Positions 22,949 to 34,397 of a DNA stretch of 64,000 nt are shown piece after piece. Numbering within the stretch: the stretch's first letter is position 1; each line of letters begins with the position of its first letter. The DNA comes from Diphasiastrum complanatum (lineage: Eukaryota; Streptophyta; Lycopodiopsida; Lycopodiales; Lycopodiaceae). The DNA lies in the NCBI GenBank assembly GCA_029204225.1, contig CM055096.1:67490370-67554369 (forward strand), read 5' to 3'. Below the pieces are notes generated by a model. The model had not been told where the DNA came from. It was given only the letters and a program-made list of their open reading frames with translations, and ran no database searches. The position numbers and the translations under genes are program-made.

Positions 22949-24673
22949 TGGTTAGATCCATTTGACAAGCTCTTAACAAATTGTGACTCATCAAAAAGTA
23001 CATCCTTGCTTACCTTTACTTTCTTGGATGTAGGATCATATATCCTATATCCCTTGCTATTTTCTCCATATAGGTAGCATCTTCTTTCCTTCTAGTCTCC
23101 AAAGGAATTTGTACATAACAAGTACATCCAAAGATCTTAAAATCTTTTACATTGGGTTTCTTATCAAACAAGGCTTGATAAGGTGAGATCCCATCTATAG
23201 CACTACTAGGAAGTCTATTACACAAATAGTTAGCACATGTTATGGCTTCTCCCCAAAATGAGATGGGAAATCATCAAGTTTCAAAGACTTTGCACACTCA
23301 CATAGACTCCTATTTTTCCTCTCGGCCACTCCATTTTGTTGAGGGGTGTAGGAACAAGTGTATTGTAACTTAATACTATTGATCTCACAAAAGTCTTTCA
23401 TTTTATTGGAGGTGTACTCTCCTCCATTATCACATCTTAGTGCTTTGATAGAAGTACTAAGTTGTTTCTATACTAGAGACTTGAACTTAATGAAAGCTTC
23501 ATAAACAAGACTTTTCTTTGATAGTAACTCAATCCATGTGAATCTAGTACAATCATCTATAAAAGTTACATACATCAAGGCACCTCCATTACTTGCATGT
23601 GAAAAACTATGTACATCAGAATGTATGAGATCCAAGGGAGAGAGAGATCTTGATGAAGATCTCTTGTAAGAAGACTTGTGTGACTTTGCAAGGCCACATG
23701 CCTCACACATCTTTCCACACTTCTTGAAAGCTCTTGGTAGGCCAAGAGCTAGTTCCTTGCTTGCCATTGACTCCATAGATTGAAGATTAGGATGGCCTAA
23801 TCTCTTATGCCAAAGTTCCACTTGAGTTAGCTCCTCCCAAGCCAAGTTCACACTTTTACTTGCAACATTAGCATCCAGTTTGAAAAGTCTACCTTGCTTA
23901 ATGCCACTAGCTATGCACTTATCATTTTTCAAGATGGAACAAACTCCATTCTTGAAATGTACATCTAGTCCATTGTCCATTAATTGTCCTACACTAAGCA
24001 AGTTTCTTGAAATGGTAGGAACATACAAAACATTATCTAGATCTATACTTTTAGATGTGCCTAAGCAAAGAGGTATAGATCCTATGCCATCTATCTTGCA
24101 TGCTTGATCACTAGCAGTGTATATTGACTTCTTAGAGTCATTACAAGATAAAAGAGTAGAAAAATAATGCTTGTTAAAGGACATGTGGGAACTAGCCCCA
24201 CTATCTATCCACCATGTGTCTTGACTTGAAGTTGGTGTAGATGCAACCATTAAGGATGTGTTGAATCCATCCTTTTCTTCTTCCTCTTGAGCAATGTTCC
24301 CTTGATCTCCTTTGGCTTGTTGGTTCTTCTTCGAGTAGCATTCTGAGGCTAAGTGTCCTTTCTTTCCACAAAAGAAACACTTTAGTTTTGCCTTGTTCTT
24401 CACTTTGCCTTTGGAGGTAGATCCTCCATTCTTCATCTCGGCCTCCTTGCCTTGATTTTTCTTGAATGAATTTTGCTTCTTTTTGCCTTTAGATGTAAAG
24501 TTAGCTTTCTCCTCTCCTCCATTAAGTGACATGCTATCCATTCTTGTCTTGAGGTGTAGAAGCCTACTCTCCTCGGCCACAAGAACATTGTGCAACTTTT
24601 CAATGGATGGAAGAGAGTCTTGACTGGAAAATGATTGGACTAAGTTGGTGAACTCATCACCTAGACCATTCAA
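22949..24673 (-). pseudogene. Copia-2 gag C-terminus, protease and integrase
   Basis: Minus strand. The 401-codon frame 24673-23468 contains the end of gag, the zinc knuckle CFFCGKKGHLASEC, protease WWIDSGASSHMSF, VELWHKRLGHPNLQSMESMA, a C..C pair in MCEACGLAKSH, and integrase HSDVHSFSHASNGG and VTFIDDCTRFTWIELLSKKS. After a TAG at 23468 the same frame goes on with LRCDNGGEYTSNKMKDFCE and PQQNGVAERKNRS; a shift near 23260 then leads to CNRLPSSAIDGISPYQALF and FGCTCYVQIPLETRRKED. The integrase domain is therefore nearly complete but broken by one stop and two shifts. Confidence 0.85.
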
Positions 24674-24684
24674 GATGATTTGTA

Positions 24685-25128
24685 CTAGTTCTTGATCTTG
24701 GATCTTCCTCCTATAGCACTTAACTCCTTGTTAAGAGATTTGATCCTAAGGACATACTCTTGTCCACTCTCTCCACTTCCTTTCATGCTTTGGAAAACTT
24801 GATTTCTTAGCATGAGGATTCTTGAAGTATTGTTGGATTCATAAATGCTCTTTAATGAATCCCAAGCCTCTTCGGATGAGGTACAAGAAGACACCTCTTT
24901 CAAGAGGTCATTGCATACATTTAACTTTATGCAATGTAGAGCTAATCTTGCTCTCTTCTTGTATTTGGATTGTTCTTGGGGAGTTTGAGGCTCTTCCTCT
25001 ACTCCTTGAACTATGTCATATAGATCATGGATCACTAGGAGTGATTCCATTCTCACTTTCCAAATGGAATAAATTGTGGAAGTGAGTCTCTCACTTGATT
25101 CCATAAAATATGCACCCATGGATGACAT
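24685..25128 (-). pseudogene. Copia-2 gag N-terminal part
   Basis: A 147-codon frame from ATG at 25128: MSSMGAYFMESSERLTSTIY, WKVRMESLLVIHDLYDIVQG, KRARLALHCIKLNVCNDLL, SSEEAWDSLKSIYESNNTSR and MLRNQVFQSMKGSGESGQE. A single-base shift near 24690 separates it from the rest of gag (KIQDQELVQIILNGLGDEF). It is closely related to copia-1 gag, so copia-1 and copia-2 belong to one lineage. Confidence 0.85.
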
Positions 25129-25710
25129 TTTAGAATGAATGCTTTTTAAAAATCACAAAGATTTTTGAGTTTTAAAAGATCTATGAAAAGGCCTAAAGCT
25201 TACTTGAATGCCTATAGGCTTGTCTTTATCAAACTAGCACACAAGCTTGAATGATATTCAAAGATCTTACCAAAAATTCCTAGCTTTCACTCTCACAAAA
25301 AAAAATTGCTTTACACTTTTCTTAGAGATTTCACTTCAACTAAGAATCTGAACAAATCACCCTCTAAGATCTAATCATAGACTCTAAAAAGAAATGCTTC
25401 AATGATCCAAAACACTATTTGGTCATAGGCGTTAGCTAGAATGAATCTAGATCAATACTATGCTTCAAAAAGCACCAAAAATGAACTAGTATTGTGATTT
25501 TGGGACCAACAAACACAAAGTAACTTGAATTAAAAGTTGATGTATGGTTTCACACGTGCGAAAAGTACATACACAGCCTCCAAGTCATTTTGATCCAAAT
25601 GATTACAAACTATCACTCTAGAAGAACTCGCCCTCACTAGTATTAGCCAAAAACAAATTTTGTCAATGATCTTTACAAGATTTATGATTCAATGATCACT
25701 CTCTTACTTA

Positions 25711-25722
25711 GCTCTGATACCA
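25711..25722 (-). promoter_or_regulatory. Primer-binding site of copia-2
   Basis: The complement of GCTCTGATACCA, i.e. TGGTATCAGAGC on the minus strand, directly downstream of the 5' LTR end. It is complementary to initiator methionine tRNA. Confidence 0.85.
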
Positions 25723-26204
25723 TGATAAATTTTACAATTTTTAGGACAATAATGATTGTACTTTACAATCATAGAGAGTTATTGGTTGCTTAATCAATGA
25801 ATCTATCAAGTTTTACACATTAGATCTTGATCTAGATTCACTACACTTGGATCTAAGCAAGAGCAATGGATCAACACATCATTTTTTAGTGAGAGCGGCC
25901 TCACACGTGTGGAGTACTGTCCACTGTACAACCTGCACCTAAAACAACAAGTACAATGATACTAGATAGCAATCATACATAAAAATCACAAGACAATGAC
26001 TAGAAACCTCACAAAAGTGTAGAGTGCAAAAGTCTCATCAATCTTCTTAGCAAAATGATGATCCTTTTATGGATCAAGTACATTTATGAGTCTGGTACAG
26101 TCCAGCAGGCCTTCACACATGTGAATAGTGCCACATCACTCAGATCTATCCATTTGATCCATCCTTGATCCTTATCCAATAGTTGACCTTCTAGAATATG
26201 ACTG
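25723..26204 (-). repeat. Partial 5' LTR of copia-2
   Basis: Matches 20301-20781 of the 3' LTR from TGATAAATTTTA to GAATATGACT, then stops at 26204. About 370 bp of the upstream part of the LTR, including the expected promoter region, are missing. Confidence 0.85.
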
Positions 26205-26461
26205 TATTTTTCCAAAGAGTTCAAAGTTGATAGCATGGAGGAATCATCTCATTTACATTCTATGTGATTCTTCATGGCACATTGAAGTGATATCTCAACA
26301 TTTTTTTAGGGAGCAAGTCATTGTAAAGGACGCGGAGCTTCTACCAAGGGAATGTGTAGCTGATATCTTCACCAAAGCATTGGGAAAGGGCTTGTTCATG
26401 AAGCATAGGACATCGTTTGGAGTGTTATCAAAGTCCTTGCGAAAATTAGTTGAAGAGGGAG
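26205..26461 (+). pseudogene. Copia RNase H end next to LTR A
   Basis: Plus strand: HIEVISQHFFREQVIVKDAE and ECVADIFTKALGKGLFMKHR, then LRKLVEEGV, the C-terminal end of copia RNase H. A purine tract at 26452-26461 (GAAGAGGGAG) is followed directly by the LTR at 26462. It may be the tail of copia-3, which has the same orientation and was cut at 20300. Confidence 0.8.
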
Positions 26462-27114
26462 TGTGAGAAATTCAACTAGTTTAGTCATATTTGCTACATT
26501 TCTATATTTGGCAATTGAGGCCAATTTTCATATTCGACTTAGAGGTTGACTTTTCAAACTTATATTAGTCTAAAAGTATTTGAATAGACATTTTTTGAAA
26601 GTGTGGGAAATGTAGAAGTCGAGTTTGAGTAGATTCAAATTTGAATGTAGGGTACATTGAATCTAGTCCTAAAAATAGTAGGATTTTTTATATTGGAGGG
26701 AAACCAAGTGGCAATTTAGGTTTTGGACCTGCTATATAAGGATGTAACTCATGGGAGGAGAGGATACTATATCTCTCTCTCTTATCTCATTCATGCTTAT
26801 ACATGGTTCTCTTGGGTTCTACTGTCCATTGGTGCTCTCCATTGTTGCTTTATACTTGTGATATCTTGCAATTCTATGTGTAGAATGATCATTAATTGCT
26901 ATATCCATATCCACACTTGTGAGATATAGTAGGATACTATAAGAAATAGTACTCTATGGTTTAGTTCATGTTTGATCAAGATCTATTAGAGTTTGCATGT
27001 CAATCTTAGTATAGATGCTGATTTTTCTACATTGCCAAGGTTGGTGAGTTGTTTGTTTTTGTAACCAAAGATCAATTGTAGATTTGGGTCTTAATGGATC
27101 CCAAATCCTTCACA
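26462..27114 (+). repeat. LTR A (3' LTR of a copia element)
   Basis: Begins TGTGAGAAATTC after the purine tract and ends CCTTCACA, so the ends are inverted (TGTGA...TCACA). Length about 653 bp. It holds a TATATAAGG promoter-like motif at about 26735 followed by a CT-rich run. It is related to the LTRs at 7.3-7.86 and 27.17-27.79 kb. Confidence 0.75.
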
Positions 27115-27165
27115 TTGGATTTCCCAGAAGGAATGCAAGTACAACAAATATTTCACGGTAGTCAA

Positions 27166-27790
27166 TGTGAGAGATTTCAACAAGTTTAGTCATATTTTGG
27201 TAAATTGTCAATTGAGGCCAAAACTCATTTTAGACTTAAAGATAAACTTTATACTTGATCAATTTCATTTTACACTTGGTTTACTAGAATTAGCCGATTT
27301 TTGGTGCATTAGGAAGATCTCATTAGAGGCTACAAGATGATATATCAAGTTTTTAGAAATTGCATGTAATATTGGCGGGAAAGCCAAGTGGAAGAGTAGG
27401 GTTTGGACCTGTTATATACTATTGTAACTCGTGGAGAAAGGGATCTTCTCTCTAGTCTCTCTCATTTCATCATTATACATGGTTCTCTTTGATTTCTACT
27501 ACTCATTGGTGCACTCTCATGATGTTATCTTGCAATTCTATGTGTAGAGTGGTCATTTATTGCTATTTTTGGTTCCACACGTGTGAAATACAGTAGGGTA
27601 CTGTAATTGTATGGAAAACAACTGTATTTTATGTTTTGGTTCATGTTTGGTCAGTATCTCTTAGAGTTTGCATCTCATTTTGTATGTAGATGCTGATTTT
27701 TTTACATTGGCAAGATTGTTGGTCTGCTCCTTTTTTAACCAAAGATCATGGACATGGATTTGGATCTTGAATGATTTGAAATCCTTCACA
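27166..27790 (+). repeat. Solo LTR with 5-bp target duplication
   Basis: Starts TGTGAGAGATTTC and ends ATCCTTCACA (625 bp). The five bases before it (27161-27165) and after it (27791-27795) are both GTCAA. Together with the TG...CA ends this proves a separate insertion that was later reduced to a solo LTR by recombination between its two LTRs. It contains CACACGTGTG at 27576-27585. The host sequence on the right leads into a gypsy remnant. Confidence 0.9.
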
Positions 27791-28114
27791 GTCAACTTCA
27801 AAAAAGTCTACATAAAAAAAAACATCTTTTTTCTAGAGATCGAATGGACCTGTTGGAAGAATCATCGGGTGTGACTCTATGTGAAGGAAAACATCTTGGT
27901 TTTGGAGATTGATCATTAAGTGTGACTCGACTTGAACTTGAAAAGATCTCGGATACCATAACTAAACAATCGCTAAATCATATAGCTACAGAGCATTTGG
28001 TTTGATGGAAAGGTCATACAGATGATGAGGACTCCTAGTAACATGAAGGAAGCCTAAAAAGGAACTTCCCTAACTTTAAGTTTTGAGGACGGAACTTGAA
28101 TAAGAGAGGAAGAA
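27791..28114 (+). pseudogene. Second gypsy chromodomain remnant
   Basis: The plus strand matches the minus strand of about 3270-3520. Readable: LCEGKHLGFGD, a stop, then VTRLELEKISDTITKQSLNH, TEHLV, a stop, WKGHTDDEDS and LKRNFPNFKF, the chromodomain end of gypsy pol. At least three stops are present. A purine tract at 28102-28114 precedes TGTCATGCCC at 28115. It is the same family as the copy at 3.3-3.75 kb, in opposite orientation. Confidence 0.8.
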
Positions 28115-28260
28115 TGTCATGCCCACATTCGGGCCTATCTCAGATTATTATCTTGTTAGGATGTCAATAGGCCTACCTAGACCCTTAAATTAATTATGAT
28201 TATGACGGATTAGGGTTGAAATGATGGTTGGAGGCCTAAAACGCAAGATAGGATCCTTTT
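28115..28260 (+). repeat. Start of a gypsy 3' LTR
   Basis: Begins TGTCATGCCCACATTCGGGC after the purine tract. The right end cannot be fixed. Beyond TGTCATGCCC it shares little with the LTR at 3014-3263, so the two copies belong to different subfamilies. Confidence 0.5.
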
Positions 28261-29860
28261 GGCAACACATCAAAGCAATTTCAAAAGTATTTTCATGTCA
28301 TTAACCTTGTCCATAATTACTAGCATATACAAGCACTATAATAAGCAATAATTCATTTCATAAAACCACTTTACAAATGATTCTCAAACCATCGATAAAT
28401 AGCTCAATGACTAGCCCACAACAATAATTGAGTTTAGCATAACTTCATCACTATTATGCCGAAAAAAGTAAATGAGAACTATATATTGAAGCATAAATCT
28501 CACATTTTTGCTTCTTGTTCTTAGCACGTTTAGAGAAAAATTTGGACCTCTCTTGCCCCTCATTGCCTTTTCATCCTTATTGAGTTGAAGTCATTCCCTT
28601 GGACGATAGCTATGTGTGCCATTTTGATTGATAAATTTGTTGTGGATCATTTGGATGTAGGTGATGACTTTTTGAAGGGAACCACCCCAACTTTTCAATA
28701 CTTGGACTGATTGCTCATGCCATGTGGCTATATCATTATCACAAAGTAACTTTGATGGATGATTATTTGGCGAGAATCCATTTTATAATAATCCAATGCC
28801 ACCAACTCAATTTTTCACTTTGGTTCACATTGTATCCTAAAGCATATTATCAAGTTCAAAGACTATCTTGAAAAGATTAAATGGGGGCCACCCAACCTAT
28901 TCCTTTTGTGTTGCTTATAGGCTAAGCCAATAGTCTCTCTAGAGATGTTGGGGATTTTGCTCATTATGAAAGGTAGTCTTTTATCTTGGCCAATTAAAAA
29001 GACAAATATACTTGCAAGAACAAAAATCAACTTGGTATGTGCAATCTACACAATAGAGACATAAGTAAAAATTTAAATCTCAAGAATAAAATTAAGGTGA
29101 TGATATCATGGCCTATAGGGTGTGGCTACTCTTGAGTCTTGGTGGTCCTTGACTCTTTGGCCCTTTGTGTTGAGCCTAAAAGGCATTGCTCGCCATGGTT
29201 GGTGACCCAATCAACATGCACCACATGGTAGCCCGCATGGTAGAGGACCAATCAACATGCACCACATGGTAGCCCGCATGGTAGAGGATGATTGACGAAA
29301 GTTGTTGCATCCATACATTGAACCATCCACTTGTGAGGCCCTCTATACGGGGACGTTATCGGCCCAAGTGCGCTCCCATGCTCACGCCGCATACATTTTG
29401 AAAGCTTTTTGAAGCTTTGGGTATATATGTGTAAAGGTACCTTTATTTAGCCGAAAATCCTAGTGTAGCAAGGGTTTTTGTATTCTTTTGTGTGTACAAC
29501 AAGCACAGACACGTGTGGGAGGTGTTTCTGAAGTCGGGCTGAAAGGCGGATCCCAAATTTCAGCCCGGGCTGGCAATGGGCTAGAGGTGGAGGGTCCCAT
29601 GGGGCTTAACAATACCTAGACACCACCACTAATAAGGAGAATCTTAAGGGAGGCATCATAAAAGTATGGAAGTGATGCATGAATCCTCTGTACATGATTA
29701 CCTACCATGGAGTCATGCACAATTTGTAACTATACTGCCATTCTAGATAATGTACTGGCCCGTCCATCATGTGTATGGGGTATTAATAAATGATGAGATG
29801 GAGTCGGAACGTTACTTCCCCACCGCCACCACCACGACCTCCCTCCCCACCCAAAGACGA
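28261..29860. other. No gene seen; 41-bp tandem duplication
   Basis: No recognisable protein. A perfect 41-bp tandem repeat lies at 29207-29247 and 29248-29288 (unit starts CCAATCAACATGCACCACAT). From about 29300 the base composition becomes less A/T-rich towards the glutaredoxin promoter. Confidence 0.5.
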
Positions 29861-29877
29861 GGCTCTACTTTGCTTTC

Positions 29878-29883
29878 TATATA
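29878..29883 (+). promoter_or_regulatory. TATA box of the glutaredoxin gene
   Basis: TCTATATAGG in an otherwise C-rich context, about 800 bp upstream of the coding start. If used, transcription would begin near 29910 and leave a long 5' leader of about 780 bases. Confidence 0.45.
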
Positions 29884-30686
29884 GGGGGGTGGTTGGTTAG
29901 TCTCACTTTGGTTACTAACTGTTGCATGCTGGTAAAACGGGAGAGAGTGACGAGAGTTCAGATCAGAGCATTTGCAGTGAAATCAGGAAGATCAAAAGAG
30001 AAGGTAGAGGTGTTCAGAGAACCCAAATCTCTTATACATTACTTCATTGTGACGATAGTGGCGTTAGGATTGGAGTAAAGAGTACAGTCGAGAAGGTGGG
30101 TACCTGCAGCTTCATCCAGGGTTGAGGTCAAGACGTGTTTGTTGTCAAGGTTTAGAAAGAACATTGATCAGCTGCAGTTTCGTATTACTCAGTGGCAAAT
30201 GCCTTGCTTCTTACTTGTACAAGGAGTACGTAAGATCTGGTTAAGTTCCCATGTTTCTATGGATGTTTTCTGAGGAACAGTGTGAAAGAATCCGTAGACA
30301 AGAAAACATTAGTTTTAATATTATAGGTTCACTGTTATGCTGAATAAAGAAGAGAGCTCTCTAATTGACAAGGTTTGTTGAGGTCAAGGAGCTTGCTGTA
30401 GAGATTAATCGTGGATTAGATACATTGCCCGATTTGTACTTCCTCATCTTTGAACCAGTAATAACTTTAATGAACTATTTTTTGGCACACAGTCAATCTT
30501 TCTATAGTTCAGTCCCGTTGTAATAACTTGAGACAATAAGCACCTTCGAATTTTAGTCGAAACGTGGAAGGTTGTTTCTCTGATCAAAGAAGTACGTCTC
30601 TTGAACTGCGGAAGTGTATCGAAAGGAAATAGAGCGTGTTCCTGCAGAAAGTGATTAATTTAGGTCTTTATTTCCTACGAGTAAGT

Positions 30687-31061
30687 ATGAACGACGTTAG
30701 CAGCTACGGAGCCCGTTTGCAGTTGATGGGCTTTACTGAAGTTTCACCTTTAGAGAGGATGGAGAGACTAGCATCACAGAACGCAGTTGTGGTATTTAGT
30801 GTGAGCTCCTGCTGCTTGTGTCATGTTGTAAAGCGTTTATTCTGCAGCCTGGGAGTCAATCCTATGATATACGAGATGGATGAGGAGACGGACGGGTCGG
30901 ATGTGGAACATGCATTGTCAAGATTTGTAGGCCACTCTCAGGTAACGCCTACGGTTTTTGTTGGAGGGAAACTAATCGGTGGCTTGGATCAGTTGATGGC
31001 AGCGCATATCAGCGGCACGTTAGTGCCTCGGCTGAAAGAAGCGGGGGCTCTTTGGCTGTGA
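30687..31061 (+). CDS. CC-type (ROXY-class) glutaredoxin
   Basis: A 124-residue intact protein and the clearest host gene of the window. CC-type glutaredoxins are a land-plant class; the studied members act in nucleus and cytosol by binding TGA bZIP factors. Seen here: the beta strand VVVFSVS at 35-40, the active-site motif CCLC at 42-45, the TPTVFVGG block with the cis-proline P88 and the glycine pair at 93-94 that bind glutathione, and the C-terminal ALWL at 121-124, which in Arabidopsis ROXY proteins is needed for TGA interaction. The start at 30687 is preferred: an in-frame ATG at 30636 would add 17 residues (MFLQKVINLGLYFLRVS) that the family lacks. Length and single-exon structure fit the class. 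No paralogue is nearby. Confidence 0.93.
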   Translation: MNDVSSYGARLQLMGFTEVSPLERMERLASQNAVVVFSVSSCCLCHVVKRLFCSLGVNPMIYEMDEETDGSDVEHALSRFVGHSQVTPTVFVGGKLIGGLDQLMAAHISGTLVPRLKEAGALWL

Positions 31062-33100
31062 CTTCTGGTTTTGGTAACGTTTTGAACGCATTCCTGTAAG
31101 AAGCATTGAGTCGCACTTTTACTTCTGACTGTCATTGTCTTTTTTGAGTTGCACTTATTGGATTTCTGTATTCGAGAGTCGTAATTTTGTTTCTTTTATT
31201 TGCAGACATGATCCAGTCCAATGGAATCTTGATACATCCGTTGCCGCGGGAAAAGCCGATAGAAGATCCGCTTAGAAAGAGCGACAGTGCAACGCTCTCA
31301 TATAGTAGTCTTTTTAGTCTTTTTTTTAATATGGCCGAAATGGTCGTATACACATCCATCGCGATGAATGTAGGGGCTGTTAAGTGGAGGAAATAGTTAA
31401 GGAGTGAATGATTACAATCAATGATGCAGAAAGAACTTAGACATTGTTATGTTTTGTCAATAACTAAAGAGCGAGAAAATGCAAACCAACAGCGGTCCCC
31501 CGGGCTAGAATATGTATGATTGCTATTTGAAGGTTACGTAGCAAGAAAGCTTCGCCTTTCGTATCTGTTAACTGCAGGCTTATTCTGATTCAATTTCCGG
31601 TTAATACTTCTGTTGCACTTGTGAATTGTTTTTGTGCATTGCCCGGTTACCAACGAATATGCAATGAGCACGAACCATCATGTACAATTATTGCCGGCGC
31701 TAGTGCAATACCTTTTAGAAAGAATTAAAGCTTGCTTCGTTTTCTATATACCAAACGTTTTTTTTCCTTCCTCGTTTTAAAAAAATTCCGCTAGATCAGG
31801 TAAGCCAGTCAGTATGTTACAGTAGTTAACAATGGCTCCATATCTTTATTGCTGGATATTTGAGATGTTAGTCTCTGGCTACCATTGGACTTTCTTGTCT
31901 GCAACTTAAACAGATTGCAACATGAATATACTTTTTAGTGGCCACAGTTTATAATACTTCGCATGAATTTCGCGCCCAAGGGATTATGCATAATCACCAG
32001 CTTCTTTAAATCCTTTAACTAAACCTTCCATACTTAAATCCATAGTTTTTCTTGTTTCTTAAGCCCGCGAATGATATACTAAAATGATCACTTAACATCG
32101 AGATTTTACCAGCAAACCCGCTGGCTGCATCTCTAAACAGCTCTTCAAGATGCTCGATTAATCTTACACGAATTTACCTGAAGACCAAACATGCTATCTC
32201 TTACCATTTCTGCGCTAATATAAGCTGCATCCAAATGAAAAAAAAAACTCTATTGCAACTCTTATTCTCTTTGTGCTGATTCCTGATGTAACTGAATAAT
32301 CTAGATTCTGAAAGAAGCAGAATTGGCTATGAGAGGAGTACATTGCAGTACTATGCTGCAAGATCAAGCATCAATTGAGTAATATCATAAAATGCCAACT
32401 GCCATTTTCATCTTTTGCATCCTGAATCCTGATGGTGGCTAATACTGGCTATAGAGACCAACCACTCTAGTCTGCAGACTATATTGCCTTAAGCTTGCCT
32501 CTTGACCCTTGACTATACTAGGGAATGATGCTCATTTCCGAGCATAAAGTAACCACAAATTGCCAGGAAGACACTGCAAATTCAAGCAATCCAGAAAACC
32601 CAATCCAGGATAGGCGCAGCTGCCTGCATTTACTACAAAAATTCTCCTTAGGAATCAGAAATTAGAATGACAAGTCCTAGGGGCGCATGGGGGCCATGGG
32701 CTCTGGCTATTCAGAGTGGTACTGAGGTACGTATTGATTTTTAAATATAAAACAAAACATAGTTCAAGGAAATCAGGGCGGCATCATCAATCGGCTACCA
32801 CAGTTGTCTGTTGGTAGTTAAAACATGGGCGAGCCACGAGCAGTGAAGTGGGGAGCTGCCGTGGGGGGAAGTTAAGGAAGTTGGGGCCCAGGCTCCAGGG
32901 GCCTGCGCGTTTAGGCTGGGCCGGGCGTTTGGTCTCGGTATTCGGGAAGTTGGAAGTTGAGGCCTGCTGCCTGGTGCCTGGCAGCAGCCGCATATCTACA
33001 AGCGATCTCAGATTAGATTTTCACATGGAGATAGGCCATACCTATCATGCCTTTTGCATAAAAACCAAAATTTAATATCCCCATGTGTATTCTTTGTGGA
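31062..33100. other. 3' flank of the glutaredoxin gene, no further gene
   Basis: Probable 3' untranslated region, then unremarkable sequence. A consensus splice acceptor (TTTATTTGCAG, ending 31205) lies 144 bp after the stop. A short GC-rich island at 32840-33000 has open frames on both strands but no family resemblance; its openness follows from its composition. Confidence 0.45.
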
Positions 33101-33115
33101 ATCTAAGTTCTAACC

Positions 33116-33177
33116 TATAGAGTGGAACCCCATAGGGGGTATGGAACCAACAAATCCCAAGCATGTTCCACTCTATA
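33116..33177. repeat. 13-bp inverted repeat
   Basis: TATAGAGTGGAAC at 33116-33128 and its exact reverse complement at 33165-33177, with a 36-base loop. It could be a remnant of a small inverted-repeat element. Confidence 0.6.
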
Positions 33178-33179
33178 AT

Positions 33180-34342
33180 TGCATTTGCGTTTTTTCTTTT
33201 CTCTATAAGACGTGCCATATGCCATATGCTAGCCGGCGTTCTAGAAACCTCCTTCAAGTTTCCCTCCTATTTCCTACATTTTTTGGAAGTCGGTTTTTGA
33301 AAAATTTGGCCTTCTAAATCTTGCAATAAAATTATTTTATTGAATCAATATAGCTATGTAACCCAACTTTGATAAGGATCAACCTACTTTACTGCACACA
33401 AATTTCCTCCAAACCTAAAGTTCCCTGCATTAAAAGATGTGTTGATTTTTTGAAAGACAACTTTTGTAAGTTGGATTTTCACATAAACATGTCGGTTAGA
33501 TTCCTATACTTTGCCAACTTTCCTGAACAATGTTACATGGGCAGCATGGTACATCATAACATGTGTGCACTTTGTCACATCAACGGACACATCACCTACA
33601 TTGAGAAAATAAAAGCCTACTCTCCAAATGTTAAAAGCCTAGTTGAGAATGATGCTTTTTCACCAAAAGAAAAAGGAAAATGCTATTAGGAGTGCTCTTA
33701 AAATGTTTGTAAGCCAACATTATTGATAATGAAAGTGGTAATACTAGACTATAAGGAAGGATTCTCTCAAAAAAAATTGAGCTGAAATGAATATCCATTC
33801 GAGGATGGAGAAGTCCCTCCATAAACTTTACCTACTCGATAAGCATAAATTTATATTACATGCCACAGAATTTTGTTTGGTTCCATTAAAATTTTGTCCG
33901 ATTTGATAAGTCTATCTATCTAAGAGAATGATGCCAAAATCTATAGTAGAGCAAATCTAACAATTTTGGTAGGTAAGGAATAAGTTCATACAAGTTTATG
34001 AAGAAATTGTCTTTCTATAAAGTCATTGTTGTAGGTTGAAGGGTACCCATCTCCCTGACAAGAATATTTTTTAGGATAAACACTAAAAATTATGTCCTTC
34101 AAAAGGCAAGATCTTTTCAAAAACTTCTTGTCAACTACCTAACAAAGAATCCTCATTTGTTGGAAGCTAAACAACCATGAAAGTTAACATATCTTTTCGA
34201 TTTGAAATTTAAAATAGTGATGGGTCAGGAACTTAATGTACTCAAGCCTCAAGCCCACATCACATTGAAGAGTGTTGATTGCAGCCCAACCTCAAGGCAC
34301 AAACTAGATTTGTCACGATACTTGTTTTTTGCCCACCTACAC

Positions 34343-34343
<1 letters not shown>
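33180..34343. other. No gene recognised
   Basis: A plus-strand frame of 106 codons at 33369-33689 contains several Cys and His residues (HHNMCALCHINGH) but has no family resemblance, and the flanks are A/T-rich. It is not called as a gene. Confidence 0.35.

Positions 34344-34373
<30 letters not shown>
34344..34373. repeat. Poly-C tract (30 bases) followed by poly-A
   Basis: An uninterrupted run of about 30 C, then TCACTCC and about 13 A. The length is uncertain for technical reasons. Confidence 0.9.
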
Positions 34374-34375
<2 letters not shown>

Positions 34376-34397
34376 ACTCCAAAAAAAAAAAAATAGC

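Larger units (their letters stand above)
20301..26204 (-). mobile_element. Copia-2: near full-length copia element (minus), 5' LTR truncated
   Basis: Right to left: partial 5' LTR, primer-binding site, gag with CCHC knuckle, protease, integrase, RT, RNase H, polypurine tract and a complete 3' LTR. It is the most complete retroelement in the window. By eye the two LTR copies differ by about 16 substitutions and one 1-base indel over about 482 aligned bases (about 3%), so insertion is fairly recent. Frameshifts and stops at about 24680, 23470, 23260 and 22950 show it is now inactive. It sits inside or against copia-3. Confidence 0.85.

Noticed and set aside
29893-30125. Small protein upstream of the glutaredoxin
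   Set aside because: Two overlapping frames in the probable 5' leader, without family resemblance; at most upstream ORFs.
32787-33075. GC-rich overlapping frames on both strands as a gene
   Set aside because: Openness follows from the composition of a short GC island; no domain, splice signal or homology is recognisable.
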